64,000 bases of DNA from positions 293,673 through 357,672 of the forward strand of contig DJHM01000022.1 of NCBI GenBank assembly GCA_002433075.1, in the 5' to 3' direction. A program made the translations under genes and the position numbers. The notes beneath the pieces are model-generated. The model did no database searches and was not told where the DNA came from. It saw only the letters and a list, made by a program, of their open reading frames with translations. Positions 1-8,084 of this stretch are shown here, piece after piece (position 1 is the first letter of the stretch; every line of letters begins with the position of its first letter). This stretch comes from Latescibacteria bacterium UBA6620 (GTDB lineage: Bacteria; Latescibacterota; UBA2968).

Positions 1-832
1 GTTCGATGACATTCGGGCCATAGGTCGCGATGGGCGATTCCGGTGTCGGTTCGGATCTCCTCAGTCCCTGGCAGACAGACATCATCTCTATTGGCCCCAA
101 TCTGTAGGTTCGATCGGTGGTCTCAACGAGAATGCTCTTCGCCTCTGACGAGTTCCAGTTGGCGGTAATGAAAACGGGGAAACCGTCAGACGCCGTAAGA
201 ACCGCATTGACACTCGTAAGCCATCCACTCGACTCATCTCTGCGACGGTAAACACGATCCACCGACAGGTTGCCAAAAAGGTGAAGCAGGAGATCGAGTT
301 CGTGGATAGACGAGTTCAGCCAGAGATTCTGAACCCGATTCGCTTCCTGCGGATCCGAGGTGTCGTAGATCAGAGTCTGCTCGCTGAGCGTCGTCTGCAC
401 GAACCGGATCGAGGAAGAAGAGAGATTTCGCCTGAGCGATTCAACGTGGTCGTAGTGTCTTCGGTTCATCCCGCAGTAGAGATTTAACTGGTGCACCTCC
501 TGCAGGATGCGGTCCAGTTTTGAGGACGTAGTTGCCAGGGGTTTCTCCACCAAGGCTGGTCGTCCGTCCGATAGCAACGCATCGAGCAGGGTCTCCGTCA
601 CATCCCACGGAGCCACGACCCAGAGGTAATCCGCATCGGAATCCGCGAGCAGCTTCCTGTAGTCTGGGTAGACGTGACCTGCGTGGTGCCGCTCGGCGAA
701 GCTCGTTGCTGAGATCGAATCTGGCGACCCTCCGCAGACACCTTCGATGTCCACATTCAAGAATCGCAATACATCAGCGTGGAAGTGTGAGACCTTCCCG
801 CAACCGATGAAAGCCGCATTCTTCGCAGCCAA
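1..832 (-). CDS. Gfo/Idh/MocA-family sugar dehydrogenase, partial (3' end off the window)
   Basis: I translated this from the minus strand, where it stays open to the left edge. It begins with a Rossmann motif (FIGCGKVSHFHA) and carries the family's VEKPLA motif, placing it among NAD(P)-dependent oxidoreductases that act on nucleotide sugars or free sugars. About 277 residues are visible and the C-terminus is missing. The start is decided by context. The upstream radical SAM gene stops with TAG at 836-838 in this same frame, and the only start codon before the Rossmann strand is TTG at 830-832. An AAGGA-like ribosome site lies about ten bases ahead, inside the end of the upstream gene. The substrate is unknown; the neighbourhood suggests oxidation of a nucleotide-activated sugar. 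Confidence 0.85.
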   Translation of the reverse strand, partial: MAAKNAAFIGCGKVSHFHADVLRFLNVDIEGVCGGSPDSISATSFAERHHAGHVYPDYRKLLADSDADYLWVVAPWDVTETLLDALLSDGRPALVEKPLATTSSKLDRILQEVHQLNLYCGMNRRHYDHVESLRRNLSSSSIRFVQTTLSEQTLIYDTSDPQEANRVQNLWLNSSIHELDLLLHLFGNLSVDRVYRRRDESSGWLTSVNAVLTASDGFPVFITANWNSSEAKSILVETTDRTYRLGPIEMMSVCQGLRRSEPTPESPIATYGPNVIE

Positions 833-835
833 GCT

Positions 836-1780
836 CTAAACGTCCTTTCCTTCCGTGGATGCGACCTGTCGCTTCCACTGCTCGAAGGCCTGTCCTCCGT
901 TCATCGTCCCGTCGACATCACAGGCCGAACACGGAGAAAAGGAGCGGCTCCTTCCCGCGAGCTTCTGACGAACCTTCATCATCACACGACCCGTCCAGGC
1001 TTCTTCAAGCGACACTTCGTTAAGATCCCCCGCGCAGAGTTTCTTGTTCCAGTCGTGAGAGCAAAGCAGGACGCGTCCATCGTAGTCGATCATCACTTTG
1101 TAGAAGGGGAAATAACATGGCTGATTCTTTGGCTCGGCCAGTGGGCTCATCTCGAGCGCGTCGAAGTCTACCGTGCCTGCCCGGTTCGTGAGAATGAGGC
1201 CGTAATAGTCTTCTGGCCCAAGGAATCGGTGTCGAATGATAAACTGATCTTCCGATAGCTCGAGCTCGTTCCTCATAGTCTCGAACGGCTCGATCTGGTG
1301 AGGCCCGTCGTAAAGCGACACTTTGACGCAGTCCATGCCTGAATCGAATAGGGTGCGGCACGTCTCTGCCGTCAGCCGGTCCCCGTTGGTTACCATTTCC
1401 AGAATGCTCGTGGGGAGATGCTCCTTCGTAACCCGCACAAAATCGATCAGCCGCGTGTGCAACAGGGGTTCGCCGTAGCCGGAGAACGACAACAGACCCT
1501 GCCATCCTATGGAGGACAACTCGGCAAGGATCTTTTCGTACAGGTCCAGCGACATTTCTTCGTTGTTGTTGGGATAAACAGAGGGGTCACTACGAGGGCA
1601 GAAAACGCAGACTCGATTACACAGATCTGTGATGCTGAACTCAACGAACGAAAATACCGGTGTTCCATCCGGAAAGGTCATCCCGGCGGCAACGGAACCC
1701 TTGGTGATCTCGTCGATCCGCTTGACGTTGTGTTCCGGCCCGGCAGGATCGAGACTGAATGATTGGTCCTCGGAACTCAA
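836..1780 (-). CDS. radical SAM/SPASM-like enzyme
   Basis: The protein has 314 residues. The [4Fe-4S]-binding radical SAM motif CNRVCVFC lies near residue 53. Glycine-rich strands follow (SFSGYGEPLL), and a C-terminal cysteine cluster (CSHDW, then CSAC) resembles a SPASM auxiliary-cluster domain. Such proteins in glycan loci rearrange, epimerise or deoxygenate sugars or their substituents, but the reaction cannot be read from sequence. It overlaps the CMP-sugar synthetase gene upstream by 4 bases and is followed after three bases by a TTG-initiated dehydrogenase in the same frame, so the three genes look translationally coupled. Family assignment is firm; function is open. Confidence 0.85.
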   Translation of the reverse strand: MSSEDQSFSLDPAGPEHNVKRIDEITKGSVAAGMTFPDGTPVFSFVEFSITDLCNRVCVFCPRSDPSVYPNNNEEMSLDLYEKILAELSSIGWQGLLSFSGYGEPLLHTRLIDFVRVTKEHLPTSILEMVTNGDRLTAETCRTLFDSGMDCVKVSLYDGPHQIEPFETMRNELELSEDQFIIRHRFLGPEDYYGLILTNRAGTVDFDALEMSPLAEPKNQPCYFPFYKVMIDYDGRVLLCSHDWNKKLCAGDLNEVSLEEAWTGRVMMKVRQKLAGRSRSFSPCSACDVDGTMNGGQAFEQWKRQVASTEGKDV

Positions 1781-2457
1781 GACTCTTTGCCTTCGAGGCG
1801 GCGATTCAACAGGAACTCCGCAATCTCGAAATCAAGGCCGGTATCGATGTCCCACGCCTCGATGGGGTCGATTTCAAACATCTGAGGTCGAACGCCCAAT
1901 CGATGTCTCCGGCTCAAAAGACTTTCGGCCGTAAACAGATAGAGATTGGAATTCTCTTCGAACACTGCAGGCAAGTCCTGGGTCCGCATTAACATTGTGG
2001 GATTGTGATTGATTGGACGTCCCACACTGTCCCACAGGAATTTCTGTATTCGTGTCACGCCGAAGAGAGAGTCACAACGCGGGTAGGATTCAAGGAAAGC
2101 GGAGATCGCACGACTGATCGTTTCTGCCTTCAGAAGTGGATTGGTACAGTGCGTTTGAAGATAAAAATCCGCGTCAACCTGGGACACGTCGTGTACCAAG
2201 ACTTCGTTCATCGGTACGCGGCCGTCACACAGTGATTCCGGCCGCTCGAGCAGACGAACATCTGGGAACTTCCGGGCAGCCTCCTCGAGGATCAGAGGGC
2301 TGTCGGTATCGATCACGACTTCATCGATCTCTTTGCACGACAGGAGTGAAAGAACAATGTGATGGTAAAGAGGGATACCGCTCAAAGGGCGATAGTTCTT
2401 CCCCTCGAGTCGTTCGCTGTCGTGTCGAATCGGCACGAGGGCAACTATCCGTGCCAC
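1777..2457 (-). CDS. CMP-acylneuraminate/CMP-Kdo-type cytidylyltransferase (second copy)
   Basis: This is a NeuA/KdsB-like nucleotidyltransferase. The N-terminus reads ARIVALVPIRHDSERLEGKN, containing the CTP-binding R-x-S/D-x-R-x-x-x-K signature, followed by DTDSP and the QTHCTNP strand. It would activate a 2-keto sugar acid with CTP. A longer frame opens with TTG at 2481, but GTG at 2455-2457 gives an N-terminus matching the family, so I prefer it. Neither start has a strong ribosome site. It lies directly downstream of a gene relic. A second, distinct CMP-sugar synthetase occurs at 25.6-26.4 kb, so two activated acidic sugars, or one diverged enzyme, are possible. Confidence 0.8.
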   Translation of the reverse strand: MARIVALVPIRHDSERLEGKNYRPLSGIPLYHHIVLSLLSCKEIDEVVIDTDSPLILEEAARKFPDVRLLERPESLCDGRVPMNEVLVHDVSQVDADFYLQTHCTNPLLKAETISRAISAFLESYPRCDSLFGVTRIQKFLWDSVGRPINHNPTMLMRTQDLPAVFEENSNLYLFTAESLLSRRHRLGVRPQMFEIDPIEAWDIDTGLDFEIAEFLLNRRLEGKES

Positions 2458-2515
2458 GTCATCTCGAAGTCTGGGGGCCAATGCTCATTTCTACATTATC
2501 CCGAAAGTCGGTAAG

Positions 2516-2970
2516 CTACTTGGTGCTTACCCAGCGACCGTCTTGTAGCTTCTGCATGGCCGCGCGTTCTTTCCCCTTGAATGGGTAGAGTAGCATTCTT
2601 TTCGTTCTGCTTACGGACTCAAGCAGACCCACTTTCCCGAGCACAGATACTGTACGACGTCGGAACTTCTCAATTCTCTGCTTCGCGTCATAGGGTTTTA
2701 CGAGAACGCCCCAATTGCTGTAATAGTAGGCTTCTTGACCTGAGCAGCCATAGTCTTGACAAAGTTGTACTGGGTAGAAACGGTCGAGAACCCGACAACC
2801 CGAGGGTTGAATTCGGTGTCCTCCGTCAGCAGATCGTCGTAATCATCTGTGGAGGCGATGATCTTGACTTTGACGTGATGGCCCGCCTCGCGGCATACGC
2901 TCACGATCGACGATGGCCCAAAATGATAGTTGTCTTCCCAATGCCTCCCGCTAATGTGGCAGCAGTCCTA
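2516..2970 (-). pseudogene. relic of a B12-binding radical SAM protein with internal deletion
   Basis: No intact gene occupies the roughly 500 bases between the cytidylyltransferase and the 632-residue protein. One minus-strand frame (about 2970 to 2698) reads as the start of a cobalamin-binding domain: NYHFGPSSIVSVCREAGHHV, a D-D-Y-DD-LL stretch, FNPRVVGFSTVS, then KKPTITAIGAFS and a stop. Immediately after, in a different frame (about 2700 to 2516), comes a basic tail without a stop (RRRTVSVLGKVG, ending QDGRWVSTK) that looks like the C-terminus of a protein. The simplest reading is a large internal deletion with a frameshift, leaving the first ~90 and last ~60 residues. The B12-domain similarity is from recognition, not a search. 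Confidence 0.55.
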
Positions 2971-2983
2971 TAGATGCTGGATA

Positions 2984-4882
2984 CTAAGCGCTTTCGAACA
3001 GATCTGTGAAGCGACTGAGGTAGTCCTCAGGGTACTGATAAGATACGAAATATCGTCCGTTTTCGAAGCTACCATTTTTCACATGATCAGCAATACCAGC
3101 CAGTGTTTCAGCCAGCAACTCAGGTCTACCAAGGTAGTAGACGGCATCGGGGCTTAGGCGTGCGCCACCTTCTACATCAGTTGCTTCGCAGTGTTTGTAG
3201 CGATTCCATCGATCGTATAGCAACACGGGAACGTTGTTCTGGAGGGATTCTTCGATGGATGTTGACGAGAAATTCACAACGATGTCACAGTTCTCCAGGC
3301 TGTCCAGGAACCGCCCCCCTCTGTCGATCTTGAGCCTGTCTGTGTCTGGCAAAAGCGCCCTGAACGAATCGGTGGGGATAGTGAGCTTGGCGTGAAAGCG
3401 AATCACGAGCTCCGACTCGAAGTCTAGAGAATTCACTGCCGACACCAGATCTCGACAGGACTGTAGGTATTCATCAGGCGTCTCCATGGCCCAGAATCTG
3501 AGGCTGCCCTTGCTCTTGTAAGAAGACGCCAGCATGATCCTTATTGGTTTGCCGGCTTCGGGAAGCCGTTTCTTGCGTTTAGTTTTCCAGTTGCGGAAAA
3601 GAATAGGTCCCGCCTTTACCAAGGAAGGTGGACCGCCGAAGTAATCAACATGCGCCTCTTCTATGGGAGTCTGGAGAACACCGACTGTTACCACATCACT
3701 CAGCTGTAGACTCTTACCGAGGCTTTCATTCTCAATTTCCTCCCACTCGTTCTTCGGGCGAATTGTCGTTCCATGGCTCACCAGGACAAAGGGAACCCTT
3801 TGACGGCGCGCCCATTCACCGATCGCGTAGTTTTCGTAGCGTACCCCCGTGGCGATGATGTACTTCGGGTTGAAACGATCCATCGCCTCGATGATAGACT
3901 GAATGCGCCCCGACATTGCAACCAGGAATGGCCGAATCCTTGCCTGGAAGAGAAACCCCAGACACTCCCAGAAGTCTATTCCACGAAACTGTAATTCTCC
4001 TTCAAACGAACCCGTGAAAGGATCTGCAAGTCGTTCGTCAAGGTTCTTTTCGTGGTCGCCGAACACAGATGAATCTTCCATCGCTGGCAACATACGAAAC
4101 CTGTCGGGACGTCCCCGCACTACCTGGGCTAGTTGCTGAACGACATCGAGAATTGACGGTCCAAGTTGGATCCGGGTGGCTTTTCGATTAATTCGGTCCA
4201 GTACTTTTGCGATGGCCTCATCGTTCGTCCCACCCCCGCCTAAATAGACGATGCGATCCACCCCGCGTTCTGTTGAGCGTGCAAGCAACCTAAGCAGTAA
4301 CTGGGGTGCGCGACCACCAGTCCACGATTGAGTAGATCGTGATTCGGCTCGAGAATCCGATCGATCAAACAGCCTATATTCGATGTCGTGTAACCGACAG
4401 TAAGGCGCCACGATTCTGCAAGCGAACGCGTCCTCTTCAACAATCAGGGGTAGGGCATCAGAAGATCGAAAATCTGCACTACTCTCCCGTGAGCAAACGA
4501 CATACGACGGGGACAGATCCACCAGGACGTTCTCCACGACGCTTGTGATAAAGAGAAAGTAATTAATGAAGTATTGTGCGTGAAACACTGCTGTTTGCTG
4601 GTAGGTCTGCCTCAGGTTTGGATCCGAAACGGTCAGATCTAGATGAAGGTCTAAGATCTCTGAGAACTGTTTCGACGCTTCGATGGCATTCCGATGGTCT
4701 TCGTTCTTGAAGTAGGTGGTGGTATCAACGCAGTCCACGCCTCGGCACCCGAGATAAGCACGCACTTCTATCGTAAGCGCAACAACCGTGAGCTCATCTA
4801 GATCAAACTCAGTTCGGGCACACGCTTGAAGGAAAGACTCCGCTTCGGAAACGACCTCCAGGAAACACACACCCTTCATCAC
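2984..4882 (-). CDS. GT-B-like surface polysaccharide transferase, putative
   Basis: This 632-residue protein has no signal peptide or obvious membrane segment. The C-terminal half resembles the CDP-glycerol glycerophosphotransferase/polysialyltransferase group of GT-B enzymes. It has VLVSHGTTIRPKNEW, a strand-loop IRFHAKL, and a donor-site block NFSSTSIEESLQNNVPVLLY, where Ser-Ser and Glu are the conserved positions. The N-terminal half is not recognised. It starts with GTG/ATG overlapping the LegC stop. Sitting at the end of the nonulosonic acid genes and beside a CMP-sugar synthetase, it is a candidate transferase for a CMP-activated acidic sugar. That donor is inference. Confidence 0.55.
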   Translation of the reverse strand: MMKGVCFLEVVSEAESFLQACARTEFDLDELTVVALTIEVRAYLGCRGVDCVDTTTYFKNEDHRNAIEASKQFSEILDLHLDLTVSDPNLRQTYQQTAVFHAQYFINYFLFITSVVENVLVDLSPSYVVCSRESSADFRSSDALPLIVEEDAFACRIVAPYCRLHDIEYRLFDRSDSRAESRSTQSWTGGRAPQLLLRLLARSTERGVDRIVYLGGGGTNDEAIAKVLDRINRKATRIQLGPSILDVVQQLAQVVRGRPDRFRMLPAMEDSSVFGDHEKNLDERLADPFTGSFEGELQFRGIDFWECLGFLFQARIRPFLVAMSGRIQSIIEAMDRFNPKYIIATGVRYENYAIGEWARRQRVPFVLVSHGTTIRPKNEWEEIENESLGKSLQLSDVVTVGVLQTPIEEAHVDYFGGPPSLVKAGPILFRNWKTKRKKRLPEAGKPIRIMLASSYKSKGSLRFWAMETPDEYLQSCRDLVSAVNSLDFESELVIRFHAKLTIPTDSFRALLPDTDRLKIDRGGRFLDSLENCDIVVNFSSTSIEESLQNNVPVLLYDRWNRYKHCEATDVEGGARLSPDAVYYLGRPELLAETLAGIADHVKNGSFENGRYFVSYQYPEDYLSRFTDLFESA

Positions 4883-6021
4883 ACACCAATCGTCTCGATG
4901 ATATGAGCCTGTTCTGTATCAGACAGCCAAACCGAACAGGGCAAGCTCAGGCATTGCCGGTGAAGCCGTTGTGCCTGACCGAATCCAGTGTGGTAACATG
5001 AACTGAATGGGGATAGTTCAGGCAAGGGCTTCCAGAGTGGTCGGGTTTCGATGCTCTCGCCTCGTAGCCGAACCATCATCTCTCGACTCGTCTCGCCCCT
5101 CTGCTCTGGGTCGACAAGGACAGTAAACAGCCAGTTCGCTGAGCTCGATCCATCAGCAGCAACTTGAGAGGGCAGCTGATCACCAAATTCCTCACGGTAA
5201 CGCCCTGCGATCCTCGCTTTGGACCGAAGAAAATCCTCGATCCGCGCCAGTTGTGCAACACCCACCGCTGCCTGCAGACTCGACAGCCGATAGTTGTAGC
5301 CAACCTCGTCGTGATCGTATTCTACTCCAGTTCGTTTGGCCTGTTGACTCAGATGGCGAGCTCTGACGGCGAAATCGTCACGATCCGTCAGAACCATCCC
5401 ACCGCCGCCTGATGTTATCAGCTTGTTGCCATTGAAGCTTAGACAACCTAAGCTTCCGTGACATCCAACCCGACGACCCTTGTATTCGGCGCCGAGACTC
5501 TCGGTCGCATCCTCGATTACAGCCAAGCTATACTCCGTAGCCAGATCCATAATCGAATCAAGGTCAGAGGGTAGGCCCAATATGTGAACCGGTAGAATCG
5601 AGCTGACGCGCCTGCCAGTCGTTCGGTTCTTGAGTACACCACTCTCCCGGTGACAGTGCCGTTCCAAGAATTCCGACACGAATTCAGTGTCAATCTGCCA
5701 GGTTTCGGGATCGACATCCACGAAAACTGGATGGGCAGATACGTATCGAACCGCGTTAGCTGGAGCCACGAATGACAGTGCCGGTAGAATCACCTCATCA
5801 TTAGGCTCGATACCAGCAACGAGTAATGCAAGATGCAAGGCGGCAGTTCCATTGACCGTCGCCACCGCGTGCTTTACCCCGACGTAGTCTGCTATTTCGC
5901 TCTCGAATCGGTCAACATAGGGCCCTGCCGATGAAACCCATCCCGTGTCGAGGCATTCTTTCACATACGCCCACTCGTCACCGGTAATGTGAGGTTCGCA
6001 CAATGGGATACGGAATTCCAT
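4879..6021 (-). CDS. legC: LegC-type nucleotide-sugar 4-aminotransferase (DegT/DnrJ/EryC1)
   Basis: This is a PLP-dependent aminotransferase of 380 residues, normal for the family. The cofactor lysine is K200 in SFNGNKLITSGGGG and the PLP-ring aspartate lies in VIEDATES. The N-terminal RIPLCEPHITGDEWAYV and the NGTAALHLAL block match the LegC/PglE-like clade found with legionaminic acid genes. It should aminate the 4-keto-6-deoxy product of LegB. It follows legB by six bases and overlaps the next gene by four. The gene order ptmE-legB-legC supports the assignment. Assignment to the GDP- rather than UDP-sugar route rests only on the neighbouring ptmE. Confidence 0.85.
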   Translation of the reverse strand: MEFRIPLCEPHITGDEWAYVKECLDTGWVSSAGPYVDRFESEIADYVGVKHAVATVNGTAALHLALLVAGIEPNDEVILPALSFVAPANAVRYVSAHPVFVDVDPETWQIDTEFVSEFLERHCHRESGVLKNRTTGRRVSSILPVHILGLPSDLDSIMDLATEYSLAVIEDATESLGAEYKGRRVGCHGSLGCLSFNGNKLITSGGGGMVLTDRDDFAVRARHLSQQAKRTGVEYDHDEVGYNYRLSSLQAAVGVAQLARIEDFLRSKARIAGRYREEFGDQLPSQVAADGSSSANWLFTVLVDPEQRGETSREMMVRLRGESIETRPLWKPLPELSPFSSCYHTGFGQAQRLHRQCLSLPCSVWLSDTEQAHIIETIGV

Positions 6022-6027
6022 CGTTGC

Positions 6028-7002
6028 CTATACCGCATACTGATCAGGATGGTAGGCATCGAGATGGGCATGTATCCACGTGATCGTTTTCTGTAATCCC
6101 TCCTCGAGAGCTGTACGGGGAACCCATCCAAGCAACCGATTCGCTCTTGATGCATCCGCCAGCAAGCGGGTAACCTCGCTTTTCTCCGGTCGGATTCTAG
6201 TCTCATCTGAAAGGACAGGAACCGAGCGACCCGCTAATCGAACAATGATCTCGGCCAGATCTCCGATGCTGATTTCTTGGCCGGTACCGACGTTAATTTG
6301 CTCGCCGACCACACCCTCCGCCAACCCCGCCAGCAGGAACGCTTCCACGGTGTCATCCACGAAGCTGAGGTCTCGTGTCGGCGAGAGATTCCCGAGTCTC
6401 ACTGTGTCACTGACCAGGGCTTGAGAGATGATTGTGGGAACAATCGCCCTCGCCGATTGTCGCGGCCCGTATGTGTTGAAGGGTCTGACGATCACGGCCG
6501 GAACGTCGAACGAGCGATGGTAGGACTCTATCAATTTGTCCGCGGCAATCTTGCTCGCAGCGTAAGGCGACTGGGCCTGCAGTGGATGGGATTCGTCGAT
6601 GCTCGCGGATTGAGCCGACCCATACACTTCACTCGTGGATGTGCCAACCAGCCTTGAAATTCTGAATTCTCTGCAGGCCTCAAGCACATTGAGGGTTCCC
6701 TCGACGTTGGTCTGGATGTAGGACCTGGGTGCGATGTACGAGTAAGGGATGGCGATCAGGGCGGCCAGGTGATAGACAATCTCGACGTCGGTCATCGCGG
6801 GACGAAGCGAGCCTGGGTCACGAATATCTCCCTGAACGACCTCCACCGACGCTGATGGCTCGAGCAAGCCACGAGATCCGAGTGCGTTGTAGTGAACGAA
6901 CGCCCTGACGTCGGCTCCAGATTCCGCAAGCGCCTCTGCCAGATGGCTTCCGACAAAGCCTCCAGCGCCCGTCACCAGGACTCTCTTGCCATTCCAGCTC
7001 AT
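6028..7002 (-). CDS. legB: LegB-type nucleotide-sugar 4,6-dehydratase (extended SDR)
   Basis: This is an extended short-chain dehydrogenase of 324 residues. The NAD-binding motif TGAGGFVGS is at residues 11-19. The catalytic TSTSEVYGSA strand is near 121-130, and Y147/K151 lie in YAASK. The segments PYSYIAPRSYIQTNVEGT and RPFNTYGPRQSARAIVPT are typical of the LegB clade that dehydrates GDP- or UDP-GlcNAc at the start of legionaminic acid synthesis. The start overlaps the ptmE stop by four bases. Together with ptmE and legC it forms the early half of the nonulosonic acid pathway. Confidence 0.85.
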   Translation of the reverse strand: MSWNGKRVLVTGAGGFVGSHLAEALAESGADVRAFVHYNALGSRGLLEPSASVEVVQGDIRDPGSLRPAMTDVEIVYHLAALIAIPYSYIAPRSYIQTNVEGTLNVLEACREFRISRLVGTSTSEVYGSAQSASIDESHPLQAQSPYAASKIAADKLIESYHRSFDVPAVIVRPFNTYGPRQSARAIVPTIISQALVSDTVRLGNLSPTRDLSFVDDTVEAFLLAGLAEGVVGEQINVGTGQEISIGDLAEIIVRLAGRSVPVLSDETRIRPEKSEVTRLLADASRANRLLGWVPRTALEEGLQKTITWIHAHLDAYHPDQYAV

Positions 7003-8084
7003 TTTCCAGAGTCCTTCCCGGCATACTCAGATTGTGCTCGCTCGTAGTCCGAGATTCGCCCCACATCGATCCAGTACTCGTGGATTGGAAAGCTAGCCAC
7101 AGGCAGCTTCCGGTCCACCAGGATCTGCATCAATTCGGTCATGTCGAAACGGCGACCGTAGGGAATGTGCGCGCGCACGGTAGGATGAAGCAGATAGATT
7201 CCAGCATTGACGAAGAAGCTCTTGACCGGCTTTTCATCGATCGACACAACGTTGAACCCCTCGCACTCCACCACGCCATAAGGGATTTGGACATCGTATT
7301 CCCTTACGCCTACGGTCATCACTGCACCAGAATCCACGTGAAATTGCAGCATTGCTCGAATGTCCAGGTCGGTTAGAACATCTCCGTTGATCACCAGAAG
7401 TGGTTCGTCCGATTGATCCAGCAAGGACAAAGAACCAGCGGTTCCAAGGGGCTCACTCTCACTCACATAGTCCAGTTCCACTCCAAACTCGCTGCCATCT
7501 CCAAAATGGGTCTCAATCATCTCTGCTTTGTAGTGCGTTGTCACATTCACACGGTGGATTCCCGAGTCCTTGAGATTTCCGATGATGTGCTCAAGTAAAG
7601 GCCTCTCGCCCACAGGCAACATAGGCTTGGGAACATCTTCTGTTAGCGGGCTGAGCCGAGAGCCCTTCCCCCCTGCCATGACAACTGCCCGAAGTGGGGT
7701 CCGGATCGCTGGAACAAGGTCCATCATCCGAACCAGGTCCCGCAAGCGCCCATCTTTGTCCACGAGAGGAAGATGAACAACTTTTCGATCGTTCATGATC
7801 TCGATATAGGCGCTTTCGGTAAGCCCGATCTCACCAGTGATCGATTGCTCGTATGCGGTCCCTTTTTTGATTTCGAGTAACTTCCGGACAGGCTGCTCCA
7901 TGTTGGCCTGATTGAGAATCGCCCGCCTGATGTCACCATCACTCACTGTCCCTACCAGGATGGACTCGGTGTCGACAACCATGCAGAGCCCAAATCGATT
8001 CCTCTCCATACGCTCCGCAGCATCGTGGATTGATGTCTCCGGCGTGATGCACAACCGGTCTATGTCGTCAGTGTACTTTTTCAC
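6999..8084 (-). CDS. ptmE: PtmE-type CBS-domain sugar-1-phosphate guanylyltransferase
   Basis: The protein has 361 residues. A pair of CBS domains fills residues ~1-125 (for example GTVSDGDIRRAIL). A nucleotidyltransferase domain starts near 131 with VVMAGGKGSRLSPLTEDVPK, the NTP-binding signature; VINGDVLTD supplies the metal-binding aspartate. This CBS-plus-NTase layout is that of Campylobacter PtmE, the glucosamine-1-phosphate guanylyltransferase of the GDP-linked legionaminic acid route. It directly precedes legB-legC in transcription. The CBS pair could allow adenylate- or nucleotide-dependent control. Nucleotide preference (GTP versus UTP) cannot be proven from sequence. Confidence 0.75.
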   Translation of the reverse strand: MKKYTDDIDRLCITPETSIHDAAERMERNRFGLCMVVDTESILVGTVSDGDIRRAILNQANMEQPVRKLLEIKKGTAYEQSITGEIGLTESAYIEIMNDRKVVHLPLVDKDGRLRDLVRMMDLVPAIRTPLRAVVMAGGKGSRLSPLTEDVPKPMLPVGERPLLEHIIGNLKDSGIHRVNVTTHYKAEMIETHFGDGSEFGVELDYVSESEPLGTAGSLSLLDQSDEPLLVINGDVLTDLDIRAMLQFHVDSGAVMTVGVREYDVQIPYGVVECEGFNVVSIDEKPVKSFFVNAGIYLLHPTVRAHIPYGRRFDMTELMQILVDRKLPVASFPIHEYWIDVGRISDYERAQSEYAGKDSGK

